64,000 nt of DNA from Isoptericola cucumis. Its GTDB lineage: Bacteria; Actinomycetota; Actinomycetes; Actinomycetales; Cellulomonadaceae. Each line of letters opens with the position of its first letter. Position 1 is the first letter of the stretch. The notes under the pieces were generated by a model. The model worked only from the letters and a program-made list of their open reading frames with translations. It was not told the DNA's origin and did no database searches. Of the stretch, positions 40,399 to 47,706 are shown in pieces. Where the stretch lies: the NCBI RefSeq assembly GCF_014635665.1, contig NZ_BMDG01000012.1:107003-171002 (forward strand), written 5' to 3'. The position numbers and the translations under genes were made by a program.

Positions 40399-41235
40399 AT
40401 GGCAGAGGTTCTCGTCGTCATCGGCGTCGGCGGCATGGGCGAGGCCATCGCGCGCCGCCTCGGGTCGGGCCGCGAGCTGCTGCTCGCAGACTTCGACGAG
40501 ACCCTGCTCGGGCAGGTCGCGGACCGGCTGCGGGGCGACGGGTTCACGGTGCGGACGCAGCCGGTCGACGTCTCGTCGCACGCATCGGTGGCGGCGCTGG
40601 CGGACGGCGCGGCAGTCCTCGGGGACGTCCGGCAGGTCGCCCACACCGCCGGGCTGTCGCCGGTGCAGGCGCCCGTGGACGCGATCCTCGGGGTCGACCT
40701 CGCGGGTGTCGCGTTCAGCCTCCAGGAGTTCGGGCGGGTGATCGCCCCGGGCGGCTCGGGCGTCGTCGTCGCGAGCATGGCCGGATCGATGGCGGCCGGC
40801 CGCTTCCCCGCCGAGACGGAGGCGGCCCTGGCCGGGACACCGGCCGACGAGCTGCTCACCCTGCCGTTCCTCCAGGACGGCGCCGTGCCGGACCCCGGGA
40901 CCGCCTACAGCATCGCGAAGCGCGCGAACCAGGTCCGGGTACAGGCCGCGAGCCTCGCGTGGGGGGCGCGCGGCGCCCGCGTCAACAGCATCAGCCCGGG
41001 CGTCATCTCCACGCCCATGGGGCAGCAGGAGCTCGCGGGTGAGTCCGGCGCCGGCATGCGGGCGATGATCGACGGGTCGGGGACCGGGCGCGTCGGCACG
41101 CCGACCGACATCGCCGGAGCCGTCGCCTTCCTGCTCGGCCCGGACGCGTCCTTCGTCACCGGTACCGACCTGCTCGTCGACGGCGGTGTCGTCGCCGCAG
41201 TCCGCTCCGGCGCGATCCGGCTGCCCTCGGCCTGA
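40399..41235 (+). CDS. Short-chain dehydrogenase/reductase
   Basis: A 278-residue SDR. The cofactor loop is VIGVGGMGEAIARRLG, the Asp after beta-2 (LLLADFD) suggests NAD(H), the catalytic Tyr-x3-Lys is in AYSIAKRANQ, and SISPGVISTPMGQQEL is the usual PG motif. The NAG motif is altered (VAHTAGLS). It reduces or oxidises an unknown alcohol/ketone. The ATG follows AGGAG five bases upstream; the promoter region shows TAGGGT further up. Confidence 0.9.
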   Translation: MAEVLVVIGVGGMGEAIARRLGSGRELLLADFDETLLGQVADRLRGDGFTVRTQPVDVSSHASVAALADGAAVLGDVRQVAHTAGLSPVQAPVDAILGVDLAGVAFSLQEFGRVIAPGGSGVVVASMAGSMAAGRFPAETEAALAGTPADELLTLPFLQDGAVPDPGTAYSIAKRANQVRVQAASLAWGARGARVNSISPGVISTPMGQQELAGESGAGMRAMIDGSGTGRVGTPTDIAGAVAFLLGPDASFVTGTDLLVDGGVVAAVRSGAIRLPSA

Positions 41236-41239
41236 CCTG

Positions 41240-41256
41240 CCGGGCCGCCGGCCCGG
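41240..41256. terminator. Hairpin between convergent SDR and AraC-type genes
   Basis: CCGGGCC-GCC-GGCCCGG, perfect 7-bp stem and 3-base loop, five bases after the SDR stop codon. No U tract; probably a bidirectional terminator. Confidence 0.55.
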
Positions 41257-41272
41257 GGCGGTCGGGCCGCCG

Positions 41273-42232
41273 TCACAGCGCCGGCGCGACCGTGCCCGCG
41301 AAGCGGTGCCGGTAGGACGTCGGCGTCGTGGAGAAGCGCGCGACGAAGTTCTGCCGGAACGTCACGACGCTCGCGAAGCCGCAGGACCCGGCGACCCGGC
41401 TCACCGGCCAGGTCGTGGTCTCCAGCAGCCGTCGCGCCTCGTCGAGGCGGCGGGTGAGGACCCAGCGGGCCGGCGTCGTCCCTGTCGCCTGCTGGAAGGA
41501 CCGGGAGAAGTGCCGCGCGCTCATGCGCGCGCGCTCCGCGAGCCGGTCGACGGACAGGTCCGCGTCGAGATGGCCCTCCGCCCAGGTGATGGTGTCGTGG
41601 AGCGGCCCGGGCCCGTCGGCGCGCAGCGGGCGGTCGATGTACTGCGCCTGGTCCCCCTCCCGGTGGGGCGCGATGACGAGGTGGCGGGCGACCGTCGCGG
41701 CCACCGCCGCCCCGAGCCGGCGCCGGACGAGGTGCAGGCAGGCGTCGAGCGCGGACGCGGTGCCGGCGGAGGTCAGGACGTCGCCGTGGTCCAGGTACAG
41801 GGGACCCGCCTGCACGTCGACGGCGGGATACCGGTCGGCGAGCTCCGCCGCGTGCGCCCAGTGGGTGGTCGCCGTCCGTCCGTCGAGCACGCCGCTGGCC
41901 ACGACGGGGAACGCACCGAGGCACAGGCCGACGAGTCCCCCGCCACGACGGTGCGTGTCCCGGGCAGCGTCGAGGAGCGCGCCGCTCGGCTCCGGCGTGT
42001 CGACCGGCCAGGAGGGGAAGACCAGCAGGTCCGCCGAGTCCACGGCCTCCGGGCCGGCCAGGTCGCCGACGAGCAGGCCCTCCGAGGTGCGGACGGGGCC
42101 GGCGTCCTCGCTCCACACCGTGGTGCTCCAGCCCGTCGCCAGGCCCAGCCGGGCCACCTCGCCGAACACCAGCAGCGGCGCGGACAGGTGGAACGCGTTG
42201 ATCCCGTCGAAGGCGTGGACTGCGACTCTCAT
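41273..42232 (-). CDS. GlxA family regulator (DJ-1/PfpI domain plus AraC helix-turn-helix)
   Basis: A 319-residue protein. Residues 1-185 are a DJ-1/PfpI-like domain (RVAVHAFDGINAFHLSAPLLVFGEVA, GLVGLCLGAFPVVASGVLDGRTATTHWAHA; the Cys in LCLGAF is in the nucleophile elbow). Residues 225-319 are an AraC double helix-turn-helix (LSVDRLAERARMSARHFSRSFQQATGTTPARWVLTRRLDEARRLLE, VAGSCGFASVVTFRQNF). The ATG at 42232 has AGGA six bases upstream. It is divergent from an isochorismatase-type hydrolase gene, a common pairing, and likely regulates it. Confidence 0.92.
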   Translation of the reverse strand: MRVAVHAFDGINAFHLSAPLLVFGEVARLGLATGWSTTVWSEDAGPVRTSEGLLVGDLAGPEAVDSADLLVFPSWPVDTPEPSGALLDAARDTHRRGGGLVGLCLGAFPVVASGVLDGRTATTHWAHAAELADRYPAVDVQAGPLYLDHGDVLTSAGTASALDACLHLVRRRLGAAVAATVARHLVIAPHREGDQAQYIDRPLRADGPGPLHDTITWAEGHLDADLSVDRLAERARMSARHFSRSFQQATGTTPARWVLTRRLDEARRLLETTTWPVSRVAGSCGFASVVTFRQNFVARFSTTPTSYRHRFAGTVAPAL

Positions 42233-42351
42233 GGTTGTCCTGATCTCATCGAAGATGTGCTTTCCTGCCACTCACGGTACCGCGTCCTGCGGCAGCACGA
42301 TGAGGTCGACGGCGCCCCCGCGCCGTCCCGTCCACCCCCAGGGAGAACACC

Positions 42352-42990
42352 GTGAGCACCCCGCGCCGAGCCCTCGTCCTGATCGACGTCCAGCAGGAGT
42401 ACTTCGAGGGCGCGCTGCCGATCCAGTTCCCGCCCCGCGAGGACTCCCTCGCCCGCATCCTCGACGCGATCGACGCCGCGGAGGCGGCCGACGTCCCCGT
42501 CGTCGTCGTGCAGCACGAGGCGCCCGGCGACGCGCCCGCGTTCGCAGCCGGCTCGGCGGGCCGGGAGCTGCACCCGCAGATCGAGCGCCGCACGGCCTTC
42601 GCCGCGAAGCGGGTGGTCAAGAACTACTCGAGCATCTTCACCGCGACCGACCTCGAGCAGTGGCTGCGCGAGCACGAGGTCGACACGCTCACCCTGGTGG
42701 GCTACATGACGAACAACTGCGTCGTCGGCTCGGCAGCCGCCGCCGAGCCGCTCGGGCTCATCGTCGAGGTGCTCTCCGACGCGACCGGCGCCATCGACCT
42801 CGCCAACGACGCGGGGACAGCCCCCGCCCGACAGGTCCACGAGACCCTCATGGCCCTGCTGCACTCGAACTGGGTCGCGGTCACCGACACCCGGACGTGG
42901 GCCGAGGCCGCGAAGAGCGGGCGGTCCCTGCCCGCCGGCGACCTGGTCACCTCGGCGGCCCGGGGACGCGCCGTCGCGCCGCGCGCCTGA
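42352..42990 (+). CDS. Isochorismatase-family cysteine hydrolase
   Basis: A 212-residue protein with the catalytic triad of the family: Asp12 in LVLIDVQQEYF, Lys90 in RVVKNYSS and Cys123 in MTNNCVVGSA, preceded by a possible cis-peptide Gly-Tyr. Members hydrolyse amides such as nicotinamide, or isochorismate. Substrate is not determined. GTG start, AGGGAGA about six bases upstream. A decayed MarR gene begins right after its stop. Confidence 0.9.
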   Translation: MSTPRRALVLIDVQQEYFEGALPIQFPPREDSLARILDAIDAAEAADVPVVVVQHEAPGDAPAFAAGSAGRELHPQIERRTAFAAKRVVKNYSSIFTATDLEQWLREHEVDTLTLVGYMTNNCVVGSAAAAEPLGLIVEVLSDATGAIDLANDAGTAPARQVHETLMALLHSNWVAVTDTRTWAEAAKSGRSLPAGDLVTSAARGRAVAPRA

Positions 42991-43000
42991 GGGCCGCGAG

Positions 43001-43285
43001 AGCTCGAGACTCAGCAAGACCCAGATCGCGGACCGGCTCGGGTACAGCAGGAACCGGATCGTCCACGACCTCGACGTGCTCGAGACGCGCGGGCTCGCCG
43101 AGCGGCGCACCGGGACGGACCGTCGCCGGCACTCCATCCACGTGACGGCCGGGGGTCGCGACACGGTCGAGGAGGTCCGCAGCGCGATCTGGGCCGCCGA
43201 GGACGACCTGCTGTCCGGCCTCCTCGCCCATGGCCGCGATTCCCTGCAGGACATCCTCGAGCGCGCCCTGGAGGTTCGACGATGA
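43001..43285 (+). pseudogene. 5'-truncated MarR-type regulator
   Basis: In the frame ending at 43285, codons from about 43010 encode LSKTQIADRLGYSRNRIVHDLDVLETRGLAERRTGTDRRRHSIHVT in sequence, a clear MarR recognition helix and wing, followed by the C-terminal dimer helix. The N-terminal dimer helix and first DNA-binding helix are absent, and no ATG or GTG is available before 43076, which lies after the recognition helix. The truncation point abuts the isochorismatase stop at 42990. The 3' end overlaps the next gene as ATGA, showing the original operon structure. Confidence 0.75.
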
Positions 43286-43650
43286 ACACGTCCGCGCTGC
43301 ACACGGCCACCGAGGCGTTCGCGACGTCTCTGTCCGAGGTCACGGCAGGCGACCTCGACCTCCCCACACCCTGCGAAGGCTGGGACGTCGGCGACCTGTA
43401 CCGGCACGTGCTGGACGAGATGCAGCTGTGCGACACCGTGATCCATACCTGGGACCTCGCGCGCGCGACCGGTCTCGAGTGCGAGGTCGACGACGACGTC
43501 GCCGACCTCGTGCTGCGCCGCATGGAGCAGATTCCGGACACGGCGCGCGGGGAGGGCATGGCGTTCGCAGTCGTCCGTGCACCGCTGGAGCCCGGCGACA
43601 GCACCCTGGATCGGATCGTCCGGCTGTCCGGCCGCATTCCCCGCCCGTGA
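43282..43650 (+). pseudogene. Internally deleted mycothiol-dependent maleylpyruvate isomerase-like (TIGR03086-type) protein
   Basis: A 122-residue frame. It starts like the family (HTATEAFATSLSEVTAGDLDLPTPCEGWDVGDLYRHVLDEM) and then goes directly to the later conserved segment LCDTVIHTWDLARATG and a normal C terminus. Full-length proteins have about 190-200 residues with some 70-80 residues between those two segments, including loops needed for the metal site. The deletion is in frame. The open frame may be translated, but activity is unlikely. The start overlaps the truncated MarR gene (ATGA). Confidence 0.7.
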
Positions 43651-43734
43651 TCGTTTCGTGACTTTTGGTGGGGTGATGCGATACGTTCCTGCCCGGCCAG
43701 TGGTTCAGAAGCACCAGGAAAGGCGGGCGGCACG

Positions 43735-44718
43735 ATGACGCACGGGAGCTCCGAGTCGCCCTCCGCGACCGACCCCCGCACCCCCGCCGCTCCCCTGCCC
43801 AGCCGACGCGACCCCGGACGAGGCGGCCGGAGCCGGCACCCGGCCCCGGCGCGACGCGGCACCACCGAGCCGACCCGTCCCCCCGCACACGCCACGGTCC
43901 GGCCCGCCGCGCGCACGACCGCCCTCCCGGCCGCTTCCACGCGTCGCCGCGGGCGCACCCCGGGCCGCTGGGCGGGCATCGGGGTCGGGCTGACCGTGGC
44001 CGTCGCCACGACCACGGCCCTCACCACGGCACCCCAGGCCACCGCGCCCGAGGCCGACGACCGTCCCACCACCGGCGCTCTGGACGCGGTCACGGCGGCA
44101 GCCGCCGCCGCGGTCGACGACCGCGACGGAGGGGCTTCGCGCGGCCAGGCCCGCACCTCTGCCGGGCGGACAGCGGCAGTGGCCGGCGGGACCCAGGTCA
44201 CGGTGGCCAAGGACGCCCGGATGTCGGTCGAGGGCCCGACCCAGGGAGAGATCTCCGCCGCGCCCCCGCCTCCCGTGCTGCCCGGCTGCGACGGCGAGGC
44301 AGCCGGGTACGGCTCCAACGGCCAGGTCCCCAGCAGCGAGATGTGCACGCTGTGGGACGGCCACACGCAGGTGCGCGCCGACGCGGCCGTCGCCCTGGCC
44401 AAGCTGAACCAGGCGTACATCGCGCAGTTCGGCGAGCCGATGTGCATCACGGACGGTTACCGCAGCTACTCCCAGCAGGTCGCGACGAAGGCCGCCAAGG
44501 GCTACCTCGCCGCCGTGCCCGGGTCGTCGAACCACGGCTGGGGGCTCGCCGTGGACATCTGCGCCGAGTCGTATTCCGGGGACCGGTGGGACTGGCTCGC
44601 CGCCAACGCCCCGGCGTACGGGTGGGACAACCCCGACTGGGCCCGCTACGGCGGCTCGAAGTACGAGCCGTGGCACTGGGAGTGGACCGCCGGCGTGCAG
44701 CAGATGAGCGCCTCCTGA
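43735..44718 (+). CDS. M15 (VanY-type) D-alanyl-D-alanine carboxypeptidase
   Basis: A 327-residue wall peptidase. A cytoplasmic Arg/Pro-rich tail of about 78 residues precedes one membrane segment (WAGIGVGLTVAVATTTALT, about 79-97), then a low-complexity linker and the M15 domain (about 205-327). Zinc and catalytic residues: His267 and Asp274 in SSNHGWGLAVDI, His314 in EPWHWEW; GYRSYSQQ is the conserved strand. It trims peptidoglycan stem peptides outside the membrane. AGGAAAGG 11 bases before the ATG; TACGTT at 43682-43687 may be its -10. Confidence 0.92.
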   Translation: MTHGSSESPSATDPRTPAAPLPSRRDPGRGGRSRHPAPARRGTTEPTRPPAHATVRPAARTTALPAASTRRRGRTPGRWAGIGVGLTVAVATTTALTTAPQATAPEADDRPTTGALDAVTAAAAAAVDDRDGGASRGQARTSAGRTAAVAGGTQVTVAKDARMSVEGPTQGEISAAPPPPVLPGCDGEAAGYGSNGQVPSSEMCTLWDGHTQVRADAAVALAKLNQAYIAQFGEPMCITDGYRSYSQQVATKAAKGYLAAVPGSSNHGWGLAVDICAESYSGDRWDWLAANAPAYGWDNPDWARYGGSKYEPWHWEWTAGVQQMSAS

Positions 44719-44737
44719 CGGCAGGCCCGGGCGGCCG

Positions 44738-45475
44738 CTAGCGCAGGTGCCGGGCGAAGAACCGGGCCGCGTCGTCACCTGCGAAGGGCGGGACGCCGGT
44801 GTGCCCGCCCATGTTGGCCTGCAGCGTCTTCTGCGAGGAGCCGAAGGCGTCGAACAGGTCCAGGGCCAGCTGCCGGTCGTTGCCCTCGTCGTCCCACTGC
44901 AGCAGCACGTGCAGCGGGATCGTGACCCGACGGGCGTCGTCGAACGTCGAGCGCGGCACGTAGCTCCCCGCGAAGAGGCCGGCGGCCGCGATGCGCGGCT
45001 CGACCGCAGCCAGCCGGACGCCGACGGCGACCACCCCGCCCGAGAACCCGACCGGTCCGCCGATCTCAGGGAGCGCGAGGAGCTCGTCGAGGGTGGCCCG
45101 CCACTCCGGGACGGCCTGCTCGACCAGCGGTAGGACCAGGCGGTCGACGATGTCGTCGGTGACGGGCTGTCCGGCCGCGAGGGCCCGCTGCAGGTCGGCG
45201 CGGGCCTCGTCGACGGCGGGCAGCCGGGGCCGCCCACCACCCCCGGGCAGCTCGATGGTCGCCGTGGCGAACCCGTCCGCCGCGGACCGCCTGGCCCGGG
45301 CCGAGAGCCGGGCGTGCATCCTGCCCAGCCCGCCGGGGTGGCCGAGCAGGATCAGCGGCACGGGCGCGGACGGCGAGGCGGAGGCCGGTGTCCACAGGAT
45401 GCCGGGAACGTCGCCGAGGGTGAGCTCGCGCTCGAGGACGCCGTCGTCGAGGCGCCGTTCGGAGAAGAGGTCCAT
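44738..45475 (-). CDS. Alpha/beta hydrolase (serine nucleophile)
   Basis: A 245-residue soluble hydrolase with oxyanion strand LILLGHPGGLGRMHARL, nucleophile elbow GPVGFSGGVVAVG, acidic residue in LLQWDDEGNDRQLALDLF and His in NMGGHTGVPPF. The QWDDEGNDR motif resembles small esterase/dienelactone-type enzymes of actinobacteria. Substrate unknown. GAAAGG seven bases before the ATG. It converges with the VanY gene 19 bp away. Confidence 0.85.
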   Translation of the reverse strand: MDLFSERRLDDGVLERELTLGDVPGILWTPASASPSAPVPLILLGHPGGLGRMHARLSARARRSAADGFATATIELPGGGGRPRLPAVDEARADLQRALAAGQPVTDDIVDRLVLPLVEQAVPEWRATLDELLALPEIGGPVGFSGGVVAVGVRLAAVEPRIAAAGLFAGSYVPRSTFDDARRVTIPLHVLLQWDDEGNDRQLALDLFDAFGSSQKTLQANMGGHTGVPPFAGDDAARFFARHLR

Positions 45476-45778
45476 GGTCGTGCCTTTCGGGAGTGCTGGT
45501 GAACGGCGCTCCCGGGCGACCTATCGCCCGACCGTGACCCCGAAGGAGAGCACCCACGTCGATACTGCGTCCACGGGTACCACCTCCTCGGTCTGTCGCA
45601 CGGCGTCTGGCAACCTACCAGCGATCGTCGTCGCCCACCGGCGACATCGTGCGAAGACACGGTGGACCATCGTGGCGCCGTGCGTTGACCTCGTCACCTC
45701 GCTTCACTAGCCTCGCAACCGGGTCATTAAATTCTGGCCTCGAATCATTTCGCCACACCAGCCAGAGGAACGAGGAGC
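45476..45778. other. 303-bp intergenic region with promoter
   Basis: Divergent gap between the hydrolase gene (minus) and the Gfo/Idh/MocA gene (plus). Apart from the plus-strand promoter at 45685-45713 and an AT-rich stretch after it, I see no gene, RNA or repeat. Codon bias disappears here. Confidence 0.6.
45685..45713 (+). promoter_or_regulatory. -35/-10 promoter for Gfo/Idh/MocA-thuA operon
   Basis: TTGACC at 45685-45690 and TAGCCT at 45708-45713 with an exact 17-bp spacer, the best conventional promoter in the window. Transcription would start near 45720, giving a leader of about 60 bases containing an AT-rich stretch (CATTAAATTC) that could hold an operator. Confidence 0.75.
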
Positions 45779-46885
45779 ATGTCTGACAACGGTGTCATCC
45801 GCGCGGGGGTCGTCGGCCTCGGCTGGGCGGGCCAACAGCACATGGCCGCCCTTCATGCGGCAGAGGGCGTCGAGCTCGTGGCCGTCGCCGGCAAGGAGGC
45901 CGACGCCCGCGCGACCCTCGCGGAGCAGTACGGCGTCGCCACGTACGAGGACTGGGAAGAGCTCGTCGCCAGGGGCGACCTCGACGTCGTGAGCGTCGCG
46001 GTGCCGACGTACCTGCACGCGCCGATCAGCATCGGGGCGCTCCGCGCGGGCGCTCACGTGCTGTGCGAGAAGCCGATCGCCCGGACGGCCGCCGAGGGGC
46101 AGGCCATGGTGGAGGCGGCGCGCGAGGCGGGTCGCGTCCTGGAGATCACGTTCAACCACCGCCGGCGCGGCGACATCGAGGCCGTCCGCGCGGCTGTCGA
46201 CGACGGCACCATCGGCCGGCCGTACCACGCCCGGGCGATGTGGCTGCGCCGGGCGGGCATCCCCGCCCTGGGCAGCTGGTTCACGAACGCCGAGATGGCC
46301 GGCGGCGGCCCGCTCGTGGACCTCGGCGTGCACGTGCTCGACTGGACCCTGCACCTGATGGACGAGCCCCGCGTGACCACGGTGTCCGCCGTCACCCACG
46401 CCGAGCTCGGCCCTCGCGGCCTGGGCGGGTCGGGCGACGTCAAGCACGGCACCGGGTCGGCGTACGAGGTGGAAGACCTGGCCACCGTGCTGCTGCGCCT
46501 GGAGGGCGGCGGCTCCGTCGTGCTCGAGACGAGCTGGGCCACGCACCGGGCCACCCCTGACGAGTTCGGCATCACGCTGTACGGCACCGAGGGCGGCGCG
46601 GACCTGTCCGTCGTCGACTACGCGCCGGCGGGCGAGCTGACGATCTTCTCCGGCCACGGCTCGGAGCAGCTCGACACGCCGGTCACGGCCGAGGCCGGAC
46701 GCGGGCACGTCGCGGTCGTCGACACCTTCCTCGAGCACGTGCGCGACCCGCACACCTGGGCGGAGCACGACGGCACCGTCGGGCTGAGCCGCGCCAAGAT
46801 CGTGGACGCCGCCTATGCCTCCGCGGCCGCCGGCCGCGAGGTCTCCCTGGACGAGAACCTGGACATCGTCGGAGGTGCCGCATGA
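45779..46885 (+). CDS. Gfo/Idh/MocA family oxidoreductase (ThuB-like)
   Basis: A 368-residue NAD(P)-dependent sugar oxidoreductase: Rossmann motif [17 protein letters not shown], family signature [10 protein letters not shown], and a C-terminal domain with [21 protein letters not shown], whose Asp and His are active-site residues in the family. The gene overlaps thuA (ATGA). In rhizobia ThuB/ThuA act on trehalose and related disaccharides through 3-keto intermediates, so a glycoside 3-dehydrogenase role is plausible. AGAGGA about eight bases before the ATG. Confidence 0.9.
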   Translation: MSDNGVIRAGVVGLGWAGQQHMAALHAAEGVELVAVAGKEADARATLAEQYGVATYEDWEELVARGDLDVVSVAVPTYLHAPISIGALRAGAHVLCEKPIARTAAEGQAMVEAAREAGRVLEITFNHRRRGDIEAVRAAVDDGTIGRPYHARAMWLRRAGIPALGSWFTNAEMAGGGPLVDLGVHVLDWTLHLMDEPRVTTVSAVTHAELGPRGLGGSGDVKHGTGSAYEVEDLATVLLRLEGGGSVVLETSWATHRATPDEFGITLYGTEGGADLSVVDYAPAGELTIFSGHGSEQLDTPVTAEAGRGHVAVVDTFLEHVRDPHTWAEHDGTVGLSRAKIVDAAYASAAAGREVSLDENLDIVGGAA

Positions 46886-47625
46886 CCACCCGTGTCCTCG
46901 TGTGGAACGAGAACGTCCACGAGACCACCCAGGCCGAGATCCGCGCGATCTATCCCGACGGCATCCACGGCGCGATCGCCGAAGGCCTGACCGAGCTGCT
47001 CGGGGACGACGTCGAGGTGCGCACCGCGACGCTCGCCGAGCCCGAGCACGGCCTCTCCGAGGAGGCGCTCGCCGGCACCGACGTGCTGCTGTGGTGGGGG
47101 CACATGGCCCACGACCAGGTGGACGACGAGGTCGTCGCGCGGGTCCAGCGCCACGTGCTCGGTGGGATGGGCCTGCTGGTGCTGCACTCGGCCCACTTCT
47201 CGAAGATCTTCATCCGCCTGATGGGCACCACCTGCTCCCTGGCCTGGCGTAACGACGCCGAGCGCGAGCTCGTGTGGACCACGTCCCCCGGCCACCCCAT
47301 CGCCGCGGGGATCGAGCAGCCGCTCGTCGTCGAGCACCAGGAGATGTACGGCGAACACTTCGACATCCCCAACCCGGACGAGGTGGTGTTCATCAGCTCC
47401 TTCGAGGGCGGCGAGGTGTTCCGCTCGGGTGTCACGTTCACGCGCGGCCGCGGCCGGATCTTCTACTTCAGCCCCGGCGACCAGGAGTACCCGGTGTACT
47501 TCCACCCGCAGGTTCGTCGCGTCCTCGCGAACGGCGTGCGCTGGGCGGCCCCGGCCGACGGCGAGCGTCGCCTCCCCGAGGTGACCAACCCCGCCCGCCG
47601 CGACTGGCTGGTCCAGCCGGTCTGA
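46882..47625 (+). CDS. thuA: ThuA-like protein
   Basis: A 247-residue protein of the ThuA family (class I glutamine amidotransferase-like fold): [70 protein letters not shown] with [13 protein letters not shown], and [22 protein letters not shown]. ThuA takes part in use of trehalose and related sugars; newer work links the family to 3-keto-glycoside conversion. Coupled to the oxidoreductase gene by ATGA. A strong hairpin follows the stop. Confidence 0.9.
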   Translation: MTTRVLVWNENVHETTQAEIRAIYPDGIHGAIAEGLTELLGDDVEVRTATLAEPEHGLSEEALAGTDVLLWWGHMAHDQVDDEVVARVQRHVLGGMGLLVLHSAHFSKIFIRLMGTTCSLAWRNDAERELVWTTSPGHPIAAGIEQPLVVEHQEMYGEHFDIPNPDEVVFISSFEGGEVFRSGVTFTRGRGRIFYFSPGDQEYPVYFHPQVRRVLANGVRWAAPADGERRLPEVTNPARRDWLVQPV

Positions 47626-47650
47626 CCACCGGCGCAGGACGCGGCGAACG

Positions 47651-47687
47651 GACGGGGCCGGTGAGCGTGGTGCTCACCGGCCCCGTC
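47651..47687. terminator. 16-bp-stem hairpin between convergent operons
   Basis: Arms 47651-47666 and 47672-47687 are perfectly complementary with loop GTGGT. It lies 25 bp after the thuA stop and 19 bp before the end of the convergent permease gene, so it can serve as a bidirectional intrinsic-type terminator, without U tract. Confidence 0.75.
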
Positions 47688-47706
47688 GTCGGTGGCAGGC
47701 CGGCCG

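Noticed and set aside
43651..43734. Riboswitch (c-di-AMP type) ahead of the wall peptidase gene
   Set aside because: Such riboswitches are common before actinobacterial wall hydrolases, but only 84 bases are available and the conserved core sequences are not recognisable. Only a weak -10 and a ribosome-binding site are seen.
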